Part shown: positions 1 to 9,645 of the stretch, one piece after another | How positions within the stretch are numbered: the first letter of the stretch is position 1 | How the letters are laid out: the number at the start of each line of letters is the position of its first letter | Assembly (NCBI RefSeq): GCF_004346205.1 | Contig: NZ_SMAM01000005.1 | Location: 1 to 64,000 of the forward strand | Reading direction: 5' to 3' | Source: Bibersteinia trehalosi | GTDB taxonomy: Bacteria > Pseudomonadota > Gammaproteobacteria > Enterobacterales > Pasteurellaceae | DNA: 64,000 nucleotides | Notes under the pieces: generated by a model | Told to the model about the DNA's origin: nothing | Seen by the model: only the letters and a program-made list of their open reading frames with translations | The model's database searches: none | Translations under genes and position numbers: made by a program

Positions 1-50
1 GGGAATGAATCGGGCAAAGATTATAATCACTCTCAAATAAAGATAACGAT

Positions 51-91
51 AAAAACGGCACAATTTGCAAAACTTTACAAAATTTGTGCCG
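51..91 (-). terminator. Terminator-like hairpin after lysO
   Basis: CGGCACAA at 56-63 pairs with TTGTGCCG at 84-91. On the minus strand the stem is followed by a short T-rich run, the complement of aaaaa at 51-55. It lies just past the lysO stop codon at 126. The loop holds a TTTGCAAA motif of the kind found near uptake sequences here. Confidence 0.6.
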
Positions 92-125
92 CTTGCTGGG
101 AATTAACCCAAATGTAAAGACTTCA

Positions 126-1034
126 CTATGCTAATCCAATAAAAAATGCTAATAAGAATGGCACTGCAAGATTAATAATAAAACCAAAGCTAATTGCTAG
201 GGGTACCATTTGAATACCTCCTGACTTCTGGATAATTGGCAAGGTACAATCTAGCGCTGTTGCCCCTCCTAACCCTACGGCTGTTGAAGGCAAATGGCGC
301 ATAAAAAATGGAATTGTAAACAAGCAGAGAATTTCACGTGAGAGATCGTTGAAAAAAGCAATGCTGCCATACATTGCCCCCCAAGCGTCATTTACCAATA
401 CGCTCGATAATGAATACCAACCAAACCCTGAAGCAAAAGTCAGTGCTTGTGGCAAAGTTAAGTCCAAAATAAAGGCTGCCACCACACCACTAAGTAAACC
501 GCTTACGATAAAAATGAGTGATGTATAAATCCCCCGCTTGTTTAAAAAAACTTCCCGTACAGGAATGCCACTGTTACGTAGCTGAATACCAACGCAAAAA
601 ATCATCACAACCAAGACATAAGTGCTTGATGTTAATGGGAAATTCAACAATCCTTTAGAAACGTAACCAAATACAGCTCCCATAATAACTGTGCCACATA
701 ATACAAGGCTTTCTGATAAGGCTTTCCAACGAGATGGTAGCGTTTCCATTGTTTGTACTTCACGTTGCATCGGATAGAGCTTATCAAATAATCCTAAAGC
801 AATGATATTGCCAAGGTGTAAAATTGCACTTAGCCCAAATGCAGTTAGTGCAATTTGTGGTAATTTGGTCGTAAGATCATCTAACTGCCCAAGCGAAATC
901 CCCATAATGAATAAAATTAAGTATAGGCAAACCGTCACGGTTTTATTCACAAGCTGTGTAATTATTGGGTGGCTTATTTGAAATAAATACCCTAAAAAAA
1001 GCGGCACAAATGCCACCATCAATCCATAAATCAT
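126..1034 (-). CDS. lysO: Lysine exporter LysO family protein
   Basis: A 302-residue, very hydrophobic protein with about eight or more membrane segments along its whole length. It resembles the LysO (YbjE, DUF340) family, which in E. coli exports L-lysine and toxic lysine analogues across the inner membrane; length is close to the E. coli protein (about 299 residues). The start codon overlaps the end of dinB by four bases, so translation is probably coupled and the gene is the last member of an aroK-aroB-dam-dinB-lysO transcript. Family assignment is by overall sequence look; the lysine specificity is inferred from the family. A hairpin follows the stop codon. Confidence 0.8.
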   Translation of the reverse strand: MIYGLMVAFVPLFLGYLFQISHPIITQLVNKTVTVCLYLILFIMGISLGQLDDLTTKLPQIALTAFGLSAILHLGNIIALGLFDKLYPMQREVQTMETLPSRWKALSESLVLCGTVIMGAVFGYVSKGLLNFPLTSSTYVLVVMIFCVGIQLRNSGIPVREVFLNKRGIYTSLIFIVSGLLSGVVAAFILDLTLPQALTFASGFGWYSLSSVLVNDAWGAMYGSIAFFNDLSREILCLFTIPFFMRHLPSTAVGLGGATALDCTLPIIQKSGGIQMVPLAISFGFIINLAVPFLLAFFIGLA

Positions 1035-2113
1035 CTTTGGCTATCTTCCCATAATGAAAGTTGTTGTGTTGAATGCTTAGCTTCAGGGAAATGAGCGTTA
1101 ATTCCAATTAAGCGAATTTTCCGCCCTTCCCTACGAGACCAAATTTGTTGTAATAGATCTAAAAAGCTGATTTCACTAAAAGAGTTATCCGTTCGCTCTA
1201 ATGTTGTTTGTGTAAAATCCTCAAATTTTAATTTCACCCCAATTTTCTTAAATTCATTTAAAGGTAAATCTGTATTGCGCTGAATACGAAAAACTAATTT
1301 CTGATAAAGCGTTTTTACGAATCTTTCCGCTTGGGCAAGTTCATCAATGTCTTCTAATAATGTATTTTCAACCGCAATTGATTTACGTGGGCGATTACTT
1401 TCAATCTGGCGAGTATCAATACCATGGCAAAATTCCCAAAGCCGTTTACCAAACTTACCACAGTGTTGATAAATCATACTTTGTTCTGTCTGCTGTACAT
1501 CAAAGCAAGTCTTTAACCCTAGCTTTGCAAGTTTCTGCTCCGTCACTTTACCAACGCCATGGATCTTACCAAGCGGTAGATTTTTAATAAAATTTTGCAC
1601 ATCTTCAGGGCGGATCACAAACTGCCCATTAGGTTTATTCTGTTCAGAAGCCAACTTTGCCAAAAATTTTAGCGGAGCCACGCCAGCTGATGCAGTGAGT
1701 TTTAACTCTTGCCAAATTGCTTGACGAATTTCTTGAGCAATCCAAGTTGCCGAACCAAAACACTGCGGGCAATCCGTCACATCGAGATAAGCTTCGTCAA
1801 GTGAAAGAGGTTCAATAATATCGGTATAGCGTTTAAATATCTGATGAATTTGAGCAGAGACCGATTTATACAATGGAAAGTTAGGAGGAATCAAGATAAG
1901 ATTAGGACAAAGCTTAACCGCTTGTGCTGACGCCATCGCACTGTGCAAACCAAATTTTCTTGCCTCATAATTGCAAGTGGCGAGCACACCTCGTTGCTGT
2001 GGGCTGCCGCCAACAGCAACAGGCTTGCCCTGTAGGCTTGGATTTTCACGCATTTCTACGGCAGCGTAAAAGCAATCCATATCAATGTGAATAATTTTAC
2101 GAGAAAAGTCCAT
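1031..2113 (-). CDS. dinB: DNA polymerase IV (Y-family)
   Basis: A 360-residue Y-family translesion polymerase that extends past damaged or misaligned primer ends. The N-terminal palm carries the metal-binding motif IDMDCFYAAVE (D11) and the second acidic motif SLDEAYLD (D106, E107). A helix-hairpin-helix thumb (GKIHGVGKVTEQKLAKLG) and a C-terminal little-finger domain follow. Length is close to E. coli DinB (351). It overlaps dam by one base and lysO by four, so it is translated within a compact operon. No LexA box is visible directly upstream because the gene lies inside the operon; SOS control would have to act on an upstream promoter. Confidence 0.95.
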   Translation of the reverse strand: MDFSRKIIHIDMDCFYAAVEMRENPSLQGKPVAVGGSPQQRGVLATCNYEARKFGLHSAMASAQAVKLCPNLILIPPNFPLYKSVSAQIHQIFKRYTDIIEPLSLDEAYLDVTDCPQCFGSATWIAQEIRQAIWQELKLTASAGVAPLKFLAKLASEQNKPNGQFVIRPEDVQNFIKNLPLGKIHGVGKVTEQKLAKLGLKTCFDVQQTEQSMIYQHCGKFGKRLWEFCHGIDTRQIESNRPRKSIAVENTLLEDIDELAQAERFVKTLYQKLVFRIQRNTDLPLNEFKKIGVKLKFEDFTQTTLERTDNSFSEISFLDLLQQIWSRREGRKIRLIGINAHFPEAKHSTQQLSLWEDSQR

Positions 2114-2922
2114 TATTTAAATAATGCAAGCAATTCATCAATCTTCACTCGGGTCTCGGCTGATTTCCCAATACTGCGTTGCACTTTCAAACTATGCAAT
2201 TTGGCTCCAGCATAAATTTGGCGGGTAAATGGCGTGTCATGATTGGAGATCAACACCGGTATATTTGCTTGTTTAGCTCGTTCTGCTAACGCCTGCTGTT
2301 GCTCTAAACTAAACCCGCCTCCTGCATAATGAGTAAAATTTGTCTCTTGCTGAATGGGAGCATAAGGCGGATCACAGTAAACGACATAGTCATCGCTATT
2401 CTCCAGCAAGAGATCAAATGTTTGCTGAAAATCAGCACAAATAAATGTCGCTTTTTGTGCTTTTTCTGCAAAAAAACGTAGCTCTTTTTCTGGGAAATAG
2501 TGTTTTTTATAACGCCCGAATGGCACATTATATTGCTGTTTTTTGTTATAACGGCATAACCCATTAAAGCCAAAACGATTCAAATAGAGAAAAATAACCG
2601 ATCGGGTGAAAGGATCTGAGGAATGGTTAAATCGCTCACGCTGAGCATTATAAAATTCCCGAGTATTCGCGTTAGGTGCTAAAAAAAGTGCTAACGAATG
2701 TTGAATATAAGCATCCACATCCTGCTTAACCGTATTAAATAAGTTAATTAAGTCAGGATTGACATCTGCCAAAATATAGCGCTCGAAATCAGTATTAAGA
2801 AACACCGAACCAGCACCCACAAAAGGCTCAACTAAGCAAGCCTTTTTCGGCAAATAGCGGGAAATTTCATCGGTTAAGCGGAATTTTCCGCCTGCCCATT
2901 TCAAAAAGGCTCGCTGTTTCAT
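2113..2922 (-). CDS. dam: DNA adenine methylase (GATC-specific)
   Basis: A 269-residue class alpha N6-adenine methyltransferase expected to methylate A in GATC, guiding mismatch repair, replication timing and gene expression. The AdoMet motif reads EPFVGAGSVF (residues 32-41), and the catalytic motif DPPY is at residues 184-187. KWAGGK near the N-terminus (residues 8-13) is typical of Dam. It sits directly downstream of aroB, nine bases after the aroB stop, the conserved aroKB-dam order of gamma-proteobacteria, though damX is absent here. The stop overlaps the dinB start. Confidence 0.95.
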   Translation of the reverse strand: MKQRAFLKWAGGKFRLTDEISRYLPKKACLVEPFVGAGSVFLNTDFERYILADVNPDLINLFNTVKQDVDAYIQHSLALFLAPNANTREFYNAQRERFNHSSDPFTRSVIFLYLNRFGFNGLCRYNKKQQYNVPFGRYKKHYFPEKELRFFAEKAQKATFICADFQQTFDLLLENSDDYVVYCDPPYAPIQQETNFTHYAGGGFSLEQQQALAERAKQANIPVLISNHDTPFTRQIYAGAKLHSLKVQRSIGKSAETRVKIDELLALFK

Positions 2923-2931
2923 AAGGGAGAA

Positions 2932-4020
2932 TTATGCTTGAGTAAAACGCTCAATTGCATCAAGTACTTGTGTTTCTGTCGCGGCCGAGGTGACATAGGC
3001 TTGCCCTAATTTTTTTAACAAAATAAGGCGCAATTGACCAGCTAACACTTTTTTATCACGCCACATGTATGGCAAATATTCTTGGGCTTGCATACCGTCT
3101 GGCGAAATTGTAGGTAATACGGCCCGAGCAATCAATCGCTCTAAACGCGCAACATCTTCAGCTGTTAAATCACCTAAAATCTCAGAAAGAGCTGCCGCCT
3201 CTAACATACCAACAGCAACCGCTTCGCCGTGTAACCAATTACCATAACCTAGATGAGCTTCAATTGCATGCCCAAAAGTATGCCCTAAATTTAGTAATGC
3301 GCGATCACCTTTCTCGGTTTCATCTCGAGCAACAACATCCGCCTTGAGTTGACAACAGCGTTGAATACAATATTCTAATGCCTCTTGCTCTAAAGCGACT
3401 AAACACTCAATATTACGCTCTAGCCATTGGAAGAAATCAATATCAAAAATTGCACCATATTTGATCACCTCCGCTAAGCCTGCACTGACTTCACGCTTTG
3501 CCAATGTATGCAAAGTATCAGTATCAATAATGACCGATACAGGCTGTTTAAAAGCCCCAATCATATTTTTGCCTAAAGCATGGTTCACGCCCGTTTTTCC
3601 CCCCACGGAAGAATCAACTTGCGCAAGCAGTGTCGTTGGAATTTGCATAAAGCGCACACCACGCTGATAACTGGCGGCGGCATAACCAGCAACATCACCA
3701 ATCACACCACCACCTAAAGCAATCACAGTGCTATCACGATTATGATTTTTTTCAAGTAACGCAGTAAAAATTAAGTTGAGCGATTCCAGTGTTTTATATT
3801 TTTCACCATCTGGGATTTGTACACTATCTACGCTACAGCCTAATTTAGCTAAAGCTTGTTCAACTGTTGCAAGATAATGTGGAGCGATAGTTGGGTTAGT
3901 CACAATCATCACTTTATCGCCCGCTTTTAATGGACGATAACTATTAGGATCTTTTAATAAACCACTACCGATAGAGATTGGATATGCTCGCTCTTTTAAT
4001 TCCACATTGACTTGCAGCAT
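2932..4020 (-). CDS. aroB: 3-dehydroquinate synthase
   Basis: Second step of the shikimate pathway: DAHP to 3-dehydroquinate, NAD- and zinc-dependent, cytoplasmic. Length 362 residues, as usual. The NAD-binding motif DGEKYKTLE (71-79) and GGGVIGD (103-109) are present, with the zinc ligands E184 (GLAEVIKYG), H247 (GHTFGHAIE) and H264 (LHGEAVAV). It follows aroK by 21 bases on the same strand; the pair supplies chorismate for aromatic amino acids, folate and quinones. Confidence 0.97.
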   Translation of the reverse strand: MLQVNVELKERAYPISIGSGLLKDPNSYRPLKAGDKVMIVTNPTIAPHYLATVEQALAKLGCSVDSVQIPDGEKYKTLESLNLIFTALLEKNHNRDSTVIALGGGVIGDVAGYAAASYQRGVRFMQIPTTLLAQVDSSVGGKTGVNHALGKNMIGAFKQPVSVIIDTDTLHTLAKREVSAGLAEVIKYGAIFDIDFFQWLERNIECLVALEQEALEYCIQRCCQLKADVVARDETEKGDRALLNLGHTFGHAIEAHLGYGNWLHGEAVAVGMLEAAALSEILGDLTAEDVARLERLIARAVLPTISPDGMQAQEYLPYMWRDKKVLAGQLRLILLKKLGQAYVTSAATETQVLDAIERFTQA

Positions 4021-4041
4021 AGGCTATTCCTTGTGTTTTGA

Positions 4042-4563
4042 TTATTGTAAATTGTCCATCATGTCGATAATCTGATTAGCAACGACTTTAGCGCTCTGCT
4101 CATCGGTTTTAATCGTAATATCGGCAATTTCTTCATAAAGCGGGTTACGCACCTTAGCTAACTCAACTAAAGTTTGATACGGATCTTCTGTTTGCAATAG
4201 TGGACGTTTTTTATCACGCTGGGTACGTTCAAATTGCTTATCAACCGTTGTTTCCAGATAAACCACAATACCGCGTGCAGATAACACATTACGGTTATCT
4301 TTAGAAATAATCGAACCACCCCCAGTGGAAAGAACTAAACCTTGAGACTGTGTCAGTTCATTTAAAACACGCTCTTCACGTTTACGGAATCCTTCTTCCC
4401 CTTCAATATCGAAAATCCAATCAATATCAGCTCCAGCTCTTTCTTCAATCACGCTGTCAGAATCTAAAAAATCCATATTCAACATTTGAGCCAATTGACG
4501 CCCAATAGTGCTTTTACCGGCACCCATCGGGCCGATTAGAAAAATGTTACGTTTTTCTGCCAT
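4042..4563 (-). CDS. aroK: Shikimate kinase I
   Basis: Phosphorylates shikimate at the 3-hydroxyl with ATP. A 173-residue P-loop kinase: Walker [10 protein letters not shown] (11-19), shikimate-binding D34 in LDSDSVIE, R60, and the GGG motif at 81-83. Length fits AroK of gamma-proteobacteria. It is the first gene of the aroK-aroB-dam-dinB-lysO run. The usual upstream hofMNOPQ/com genes are not adjacent here but lie on the far side of mrcA, which suggests a local inversion of the ancestral mrcA-com-aroKB-dam order. Confidence 0.96.
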   Translation of the reverse strand: MAEKRNIFLIGPMGAGKSTIGRQLAQMLNMDFLDSDSVIEERAGADIDWIFDIEGEEGFRKREERVLNELTQSQGLVLSTGGGSIISKDNRNVLSARGIVVYLETTVDKQFERTQRDKKRPLLQTEDPYQTLVELAKVRNPLYEEIADITIKTDEQSAKVVANQIIDMMDNLQ

Positions 4564-4614
4564 GTTGTTATTCTTGCAAAATAAAATGAATACACTGATT
4601 TGCGAAAAAATGGA

Positions 4615-4653
4615 AAAAACAGACCGCTTGATGCTTACAAGCGGTCTGTTTTT
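4615..4653. terminator. Paired uptake-sequence hairpin
   Basis: Perfect 16-bp arms AAAAACAGACCGCTTG (4615-4630) and CAAGCGGTCTGTTTTT (4638-4653) with a 7-nt loop. The arms are two inverted uptake signal cores. A-rich and T-rich flanks on either side would let it terminate in both directions. It lies between mrcA (ending at 4772, minus) and aroK (starting at 4563). Confidence 0.75.
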
Positions 4654-4710
4654 AAGAAAAAATGCAAAAAGTTGTAAAACCTTTGTTGCTCACCCGCAAA
4701 TCGCCTAAAT

Positions 4711-4743
4711 AAAAATGGGCTGTATTATCGCAATAAACAGCCC
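4711..4743 (-). terminator. mrcA terminator hairpin
   Basis: GGGCTGT (4717-4723) pairs with ACAGCCC (4737-4743). On the minus strand the stem is followed by a T run (complement of aaaaa at 4711-4715). It lies 30 bases past the mrcA stop and is the nearer of two hairpins in this spacer. Confidence 0.65.
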
Positions 4744-4771
4744 TGTTTTTCAACCTCAAAACATGAATAAT

Positions 4772-7384
4772 TTAGAACAATTCTTGCCCTTTAATTTGTA
4801 ACACACCCGCTGGTGGTAATCCCAAACGCTGCTGCAATGCAGGATGCGCTTTTTTCTCAGCCGCATTTACTTCACTTTCAACGTTCAATGCTTTAGTTGG
4901 CTCAGTTCCTTTAATGAAATATTCATTTAATGCATTGCCTAAACCACCACTTACCGCATCAATTTTGACTTCAATAATATTACTTGGAGGCGTATCCTTA
5001 CGTACTTGTTTATCAGATAAAGCAACTTTCATATACTTTGTCCATGCTGGCATTGCGGTTTCAGCACCAGCTTCACCACGACCGAGAGTACGTTTATTAT
5101 CATCGAAGCCAACATAAACCGTTGTGACTATATTCGCCCCAAACCCAGCATACCAAGTTACTTTTGAATTATTGGTCGTCCCTGTTTTACCCCCAATATC
5201 TTGACGTTTAAATTCATTTGCTAAGCGCCAACTCGTCCCTCGCCAGCCTTGTCCTTGTTCACCAAAGATTGCCGTTTTTAACGCATTTCGCATTAGAAAA
5301 GCAATTTCACCACTGATCACTCGTGGCGCATAACGTACCTCTTTATCAGAACGACTAATTAAACTCGGGGCATCTTCTATAATTTTAGTGGCAATATCTA
5401 ATTCAGGATTGCTTTCATCACTCTCCTCTTTGCTGTTTTCTGATGCTAGTTGCGCAAATTTGCTATCCAACGAATCACGATAATCTTGTGCTTGCACAAA
5501 ATCAAAATAGACTGGTTCAGGATAGATAACTGGACGTTCATCACATTCTAAACAAGCACGTGCAGGATTGGCTTTAAATAACTCATTCCCTTGGCTATCT
5601 AAAATACGTTCAATAATATAAGGCTCAATTAAATAGCCTCCATTATCGAAAACCGCATAAGCTCTTGCCATTTCAAGCGGCGTAAAAGAGGCTGCACCTA
5701 GTGCTAATGCTTCTGTCGCTAAATATTGCGAACGTTTAAAACCAAAGCGTTCTAAATATTCAGCAACATAATCTATACCCGCCATCTGCATGGTACGCAC
5801 CATCACCATATTCTTTGATTGTCCCAATCCCACTTTTAAGCGTAACGGCGTTGGTGAATAGGTATTTGGAGAGTTCTTCGGTGACCATGGCTTCTGCCCT
5901 TTTTTCGTAATAGTGATTGGCTGGTCACTTATTGTTGTAGCTAAGCTTGCCCCCTTATTCAAGGCAGCTGCATAAATAAACGGTTTAATTGTTGAGCCCA
6001 CTTGTACAAGGGATTGGGTGGCACGATTGAATTTACTTTGTTCAAAGCTAAAACCACCAACAATTGCTTCTATCGCCCCATTATTGCTATCTAATGACAC
6101 CAAAGCAGAGTTTACTTCAGGAATTTGCCCCAGCTCATATTCTCCTCGCGCATTTTTTCTTACCCAAATTTGCTGCCCTACGTTGATCACGTCTTTCACA
6201 GCTGTTGGCGCTTTACCCTGAGCAGAATCATTAATAAATTTCCGAGCCCATTTCATCCCTGCAAATTTTAACTCTGCTTGTTCGCCATCTGCCAACAACA
6301 CCTTGGCACTGTTTTTGGCAATACTCAACACTGCGGCAGGTACAAAAGGCTCTGAGTGAGGTAAACCAGCTAAATGTGTAATAATTTCCTCTTCCGACCA
6401 AGCTTTTTCTTTTGGCTGCCACAATACTTCTGCACCTCGCCACCCATGTTTGCGATCGTAATTGATTAAATTATCTCGCAAAGCTTTTTCGGCTTCTTTT
6501 TGGTCTGCAGAGAGCACCGTTGCATAGACTTTAAACCCTTTGGTATAAGCATCATCTGCCCCATAACGTTTTACCATCTCTTGGCGAATCATTTCACTTA
6601 CATAATCAGCGCGAAATTCTAAAATAGCACCCTGCGCACGAGCAACAACAGGCTCTGCTTTAGCTTGTTCATACTGTGCTTTGCTGATTTTCCCCATTTC
6701 CAACATACGTCCAAGTACCACATTACGGCGAGCTTCCGCTCGCTTAATAGAATGGAGTGGATTCATAGTAGAAGGTGCTTTCGGCAAACCAGCAATAATC
6801 GCCATTTCAGAAAGTGTGAGCTCATCCAAATTTTTACCAAAATAGGTTTTTGCAGCCCCTGCAATGCCATAAGACCGATAACCCAAGAAAATTTTATTTA
6901 AATAGAGCTCTAGAATTTCATCTTTAGAAAGCTGATTTTCAATTTCTAACGCCAATACAACTTCATTAAATTTACGTTGAAGAGTGCGTTCTGGCGAAAG
7001 GTAAAAATTACGTGCTAGCTGTTGAGTGATGGTACTCGCGCCTTGTGTGTCACCCTGTGCCGAACGTACAATCGCGCGTAAAATCCCTTTCGGGTCGATC
7101 CCTTTATGCTCATAAAAACGGCTATCTTCAGTCGCAATAAATGCATCAATTAAGAGAGGGGGGACTTCCGCCAGCTTCACAGGAATACGACGCTGTTCTC
7201 CCACCTCGCCAATAAGCTTACCATCTGCAGTAAAAATCTGCATTGGCTGGCTTAATTCTACTGTTTTTAGCTCACGCACGTTCGGCAAATTGTCTCTTGC
7301 CTGTACATACAACAGCCCCAAAGCAATCCCTGCCACAATAATAAGTGTAAGTAAAGCACTTAATATTATTTTTACGATCTTCAT
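4772..7384 (-). CDS. mrcA: Penicillin-binding protein 1A (bifunctional)
   Basis: Class A PBP that polymerises lipid II and cross-links peptidoglycan. A single N-terminal membrane anchor (about residues 4-26) is followed by a GT51 glycosyltransferase domain with catalytic E86 in ATEDSRFYEHKG, then an OB-like region and the transpeptidase with SxxK serine S464 (GSTIKPF) and KTGTT at 733. I place the start at ATG 7384, preceded by AAAAGAGAA, giving 870 residues; an upstream in-frame start at 7477 would add a second hydrophobic stretch, lacks a convincing ribosome site and would run across the intergenic regulatory DNA. It is divergent from comA, as in H. influenzae and, as mrcA/hofM, in E. coli. 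Confidence 0.95.
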   Translation of the reverse strand: MKIVKIILSALLTLIIVAGIALGLLYVQARDNLPNVRELKTVELSQPMQIFTADGKLIGEVGEQRRIPVKLAEVPPLLIDAFIATEDSRFYEHKGIDPKGILRAIVRSAQGDTQGASTITQQLARNFYLSPERTLQRKFNEVVLALEIENQLSKDEILELYLNKIFLGYRSYGIAGAAKTYFGKNLDELTLSEMAIIAGLPKAPSTMNPLHSIKRAEARRNVVLGRMLEMGKISKAQYEQAKAEPVVARAQGAILEFRADYVSEMIRQEMVKRYGADDAYTKGFKVYATVLSADQKEAEKALRDNLINYDRKHGWRGAEVLWQPKEKAWSEEEIITHLAGLPHSEPFVPAAVLSIAKNSAKVLLADGEQAELKFAGMKWARKFINDSAQGKAPTAVKDVINVGQQIWVRKNARGEYELGQIPEVNSALVSLDSNNGAIEAIVGGFSFEQSKFNRATQSLVQVGSTIKPFIYAAALNKGASLATTISDQPITITKKGQKPWSPKNSPNTYSPTPLRLKVGLGQSKNMVMVRTMQMAGIDYVAEYLERFGFKRSQYLATEALALGAASFTPLEMARAYAVFDNGGYLIEPYIIERILDSQGNELFKANPARACLECDERPVIYPEPVYFDFVQAQDYRDSLDSKFAQLASENSKEESDESNPELDIATKIIEDAPSLISRSDKEVRYAPRVISGEIAFLMRNALKTAIFGEQGQGWRGTSWRLANEFKRQDIGGKTGTTNNSKVTWYAGFGANIVTTVYVGFDDNKRTLGRGEAGAETAMPAWTKYMKVALSDKQVRKDTPPSNIIEVKIDAVSGGLGNALNEYFIKGTEPTKALNVESEVNAAEKKAHPALQQRLGLPPAGVLQIKGQELF

Positions 7385-7419
7385 CGAAAAATTCTCTTTT
7401 GCTGAATGACGAAATAAAA

Positions 7420-7441
7420 ATTTGCGGTCAATATGCCACAA
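7420..7441. promoter_or_regulatory. Candidate CRP-S site between mrcA and comA
   Basis: This 22-bp stretch matches the CRP-S (competence) consensus at about 15 of 22 positions: left half ATTTGCGGTC is good, right half is weaker. Its centre lies about 120 bp before the comA start; no ideal -10 box stands at the expected 60-bp distance, though TACAAA at 7483 or TATAAG at 7499 could serve. In H. influenzae the comA operon has such a site in this same divergent spacer, so position favours it. Weaker than the comF and pilW sites in this window. Confidence 0.4.
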
Positions 7442-7549
7442 ATAAATTAAAAATATGGATAGGAACAAGCCCACCATTGAAATACAAAATTAGTCAATTA
7501 TAAGCGAAAAGTACCACCCTGTCCCTGTTTTTCTACGAGGAGTAAAGTA

Positions 7550-8185
7550 ATGTGTTTCAGCTCATCTATGCAAACAACCCAATATGGCATTGCCTTAAAT
7601 GAGAACTGCTCTTGCTGTGTAACACCTTCTCTCACACAATGGTTTGAAACACAACATCAGCTCGCGGAATTTTTACCTATAAAATGCCGCGTAATCTATG
7701 CGCTTCCTCACCAACATATTTGGCGGAAAATCTTTTTTCTTCCCCACCTTAATAAACAAAATTTACATGCAAAAATTGTACGTTTATTAAAACAAGAGCT
7801 ACCTTTATCTTTAGAAGAAATTTGTTTCGATTATTATATCCAACCTATAGCGCAAAGTTTGCGAATAGCGCTATTTGCATTGCGGAAAAATTATCATACC
7901 CAACTTCCACTCATTTTATCTAAAGATGTGATTTTTGATTGCGAACTGCACTGTATTGCTCGTGCGTTGCTCTATTTAAACCAACAGGATTCTGCACAAA
8001 TTGAGCAATTTTATTTCCCCTTTGAGCAACAATTTTTTACTTTGCAAAACAGTGGCGTGCAATTTTACACAACACTTCCTGAACAAAGCCAATTACTCAC
8101 TTTTGTGAATAACTCCTATCGTAAAGATGAACAAATGCTTTATTTAAAAGCCCTTGGAGCAAGTTTATGGAATGGCGAGGAATAA
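7550..8185 (+). CDS. comA: Competence protein ComA (PilM-like)
   Basis: First gene of the comABCDE locus, equivalent to pilMNOPQ/hofMNOPQ. PilM-like proteins are actin-fold cytoplasmic proteins that dock on the inner-membrane PilN/PilO pair of the type IV pilus machine used for DNA uptake. At 211 residues it is short for PilM, and the actin-fold motifs are weak to the eye; assignment rests on the conserved context mrcA < > comABCDE. The start at 7550 has a strong ribosome site (GAGGAG, seven bases upstream). It overlaps comB by 19 bases. Expression is probably competence-induced through CRP and Sxy. Confidence 0.8.
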   Translation: MCFSSSMQTTQYGIALNENCSCCVTPSLTQWFETQHQLAEFLPIKCRVIYALPHQHIWRKIFFLPHLNKQNLHAKIVRLLKQELPLSLEEICFDYYIQPIAQSLRIALFALRKNYHTQLPLILSKDVIFDCELHCIARALLYLNQQDSAQIEQFYFPFEQQFFTLQNSGVQFYTTLPEQSQLLTFVNNSYRKDEQMLYLKALGASLWNGEE

Positions 8186-8694
8186 ATCTAAATAACCAAT
8201 ATGCCACTCTTTGGCTTACACAAAGTTTATCTAGCCTTGCAACGCTAATTATTAGCTTAACTTTAGGCAGTATTATCGCATTGGGAATGTGGCAAAGGGC
8301 TGGCAATCTTCAAATAAAAAACCGTAACTTACAACAGCAAGTAAGGCAATTAGAACAGAATATCAAGCAAACTGAGCAGGCTATTTCTCAGCTGAAGAAT
8401 AATAACAATACGAATGACAAAACACATTTACAAGCGGTTGAAATTCACCATTTTTTGCAAATTTTGCGCCAATTACCCTTAAAAGGCGGACTAGAATTTG
8501 CACAAATTGAAGCCGAATCACCCGCTAAAATTGTACTGATAGGGAAGGTTTCTTCTACCGTTTTCTCTCAACTTGAGCAATATTTAAAGCAAGAACAATA
8601 TCACTATCAAATTGAGCATTTACAAAATAATGAAACGCATGGGTTAGCGTTTAATTTAAGTTTATGGCTTAAACCAAAACAGGAGACACAATAA
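8167..8694 (+). CDS. comB: Competence protein ComB (PilN-like)
   Basis: A 175-residue bitopic inner-membrane protein with one membrane helix near residues 16-38, then a coiled coil (about 45-80, rich in Q, L and E) and a small periplasmic domain, the PilN layout. It should pair with ComC to form the alignment complex of the pilus machine. The start overlaps the comA end by 19 bases and the stop overlaps the comC start by one base, so the genes are translationally coupled. Identified mainly by architecture and context. Confidence 0.8.
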   Translation: MEWRGINLNNQYATLWLTQSLSSLATLIISLTLGSIIALGMWQRAGNLQIKNRNLQQQVRQLEQNIKQTEQAISQLKNNNNTNDKTHLQAVEIHHFLQILRQLPLKGGLEFAQIEAESPAKIVLIGKVSSTVFSQLEQYLKQEQYHYQIEHLQNNETHGLAFNLSLWLKPKQETQ

Positions 8695-9209
8695 TGTGGC
8701 AATCACTGTTAGCCATCTACCTTGAACCAGAACATTGGGGCTATCGCCTATTAGAAAACTCGCGTTGCTATTGGCTATATCTTAGCCTAATTGGCTTAGC
8801 GATTTTATTAGCTTACCCACTTTTTATAACAAGCCAAGCTTTTTACCAACAGCAACATTGGCAAACCTTGCAAAATGAAAAACAGCAATATCTTGCTCAA
8901 CAAACAAAATTATTAGAGGGTTTACAGCAAATTCATCAGCAAGATAATCAAAAAGACAACCAAATCGCAGCAATAAACCAGCAAATAAAAAACCTTGCCA
9001 GCCAACAGCAAGCAACAATAGAAACCCTACAATGGCGCTTTAGCCATGGCAAACAGATTGAATTGGTTTTGCAACAGAAGAGTCAAACAATTTTTCCATT
9101 TATTGAGCAAATGACCGTGATTAAGCAGCTACATTTTAAGCAGCTATCACTGCTGAAATTAAATCAAAAAAAACAGGTTCAGCTTAGCGCTGAAATTACC
9201 GTGAAATAG
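8694..9209 (+). CDS. comC: Competence protein ComC (PilO-like)
   Basis: A 171-residue protein with one membrane helix at about residues 28-47, a long glutamine-rich coiled coil (about 55-110) and a short C-terminal domain, as in PilO/HofO. It is the predicted partner of ComB in the inner-membrane alignment complex. The coding sequence begins on the last base of comB. Q-rich, low-complexity sequence limits recognition by motif; the order of genes is the main support. Confidence 0.8.
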   Translation: MWQSLLAIYLEPEHWGYRLLENSRCYWLYLSLIGLAILLAYPLFITSQAFYQQQHWQTLQNEKQQYLAQQTKLLEGLQQIHQQDNQKDNQIAAINQQIKNLASQQQATIETLQWRFSHGKQIELVLQQKSQTIFPFIEQMTVIKQLHFKQLSLLKLNQKKQVQLSAEITVK

Positions 9210-9217
9210 GAAAAAAT

Positions 9218-9637
9218 ATGAAATACCAAACGCTCTTTTTCATTTTTATTTCATTCTACAGTGTCGCGGATCCTTTTTATATTGATGAGTTAGAAACTGA
9301 GCAAGCGGACGAAATTGAGCAATATTCTGCAAATTTACCTAATTTTGCAAAAAATTTTAGTAATCAACCCGCTTGTACGCCTCAAAATACGTTAAATCGC
9401 GTAAATCTAAATTTACCTTTTGACGAACTAAAACTTATTGGTATCGCCCAAATTAAGCATGAGTTTCGTGCGCTCTTTCATGATAATCAACGACAAATTA
9501 TCGATCTAAAAATTGGTGATTTAGTTGAGCCTGAACAAATTGAAATAGTAGAAATCAATTTGAAGCAGGTTCGCTATATCTATTGGCAGAAAGTGGAACA
9601 TTGTGAAAATCCAACTATTCAATCATTCCGATTTTAG
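9218..9637 (+). CDS. comD: Competence protein ComD (PilP-like)
   Basis: A 139-residue exported protein with an N-terminal signal sequence (about 1-17, ending in SVADP). No clear lipobox cysteine is present, unlike many PilP lipoproteins. The C-terminal part (FDELKLIGIAQIKHEFRALFHDNQRQIIDLKIGDLVEP) resembles the PilP beta domain that links the inner-membrane complex to the secretin. The gene lies between comC and the secretin gene and holds an inverted pair of degenerate uptake sequences (about 9302-9376). Confidence 0.8.
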   Translation: MKYQTLFFIFISFYSVADPFYIDELETEQADEIEQYSANLPNFAKNFSNQPACTPQNTLNRVNLNLPFDELKLIGIAQIKHEFRALFHDNQRQIIDLKIGDLVEPEQIEIVEINLKQVRYIYWQKVEHCENPTIQSFRF

Positions 9638-9645
9638 GAGGCGCT

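Noticed and set aside
7385..7477. Longer mrcA start at 7477
   Set aside because: It would add a second hydrophobic stretch, lacks a ribosome site and covers the regulatory spacer; ATG 7384 with AAAAGAGAA fits PBP1A.
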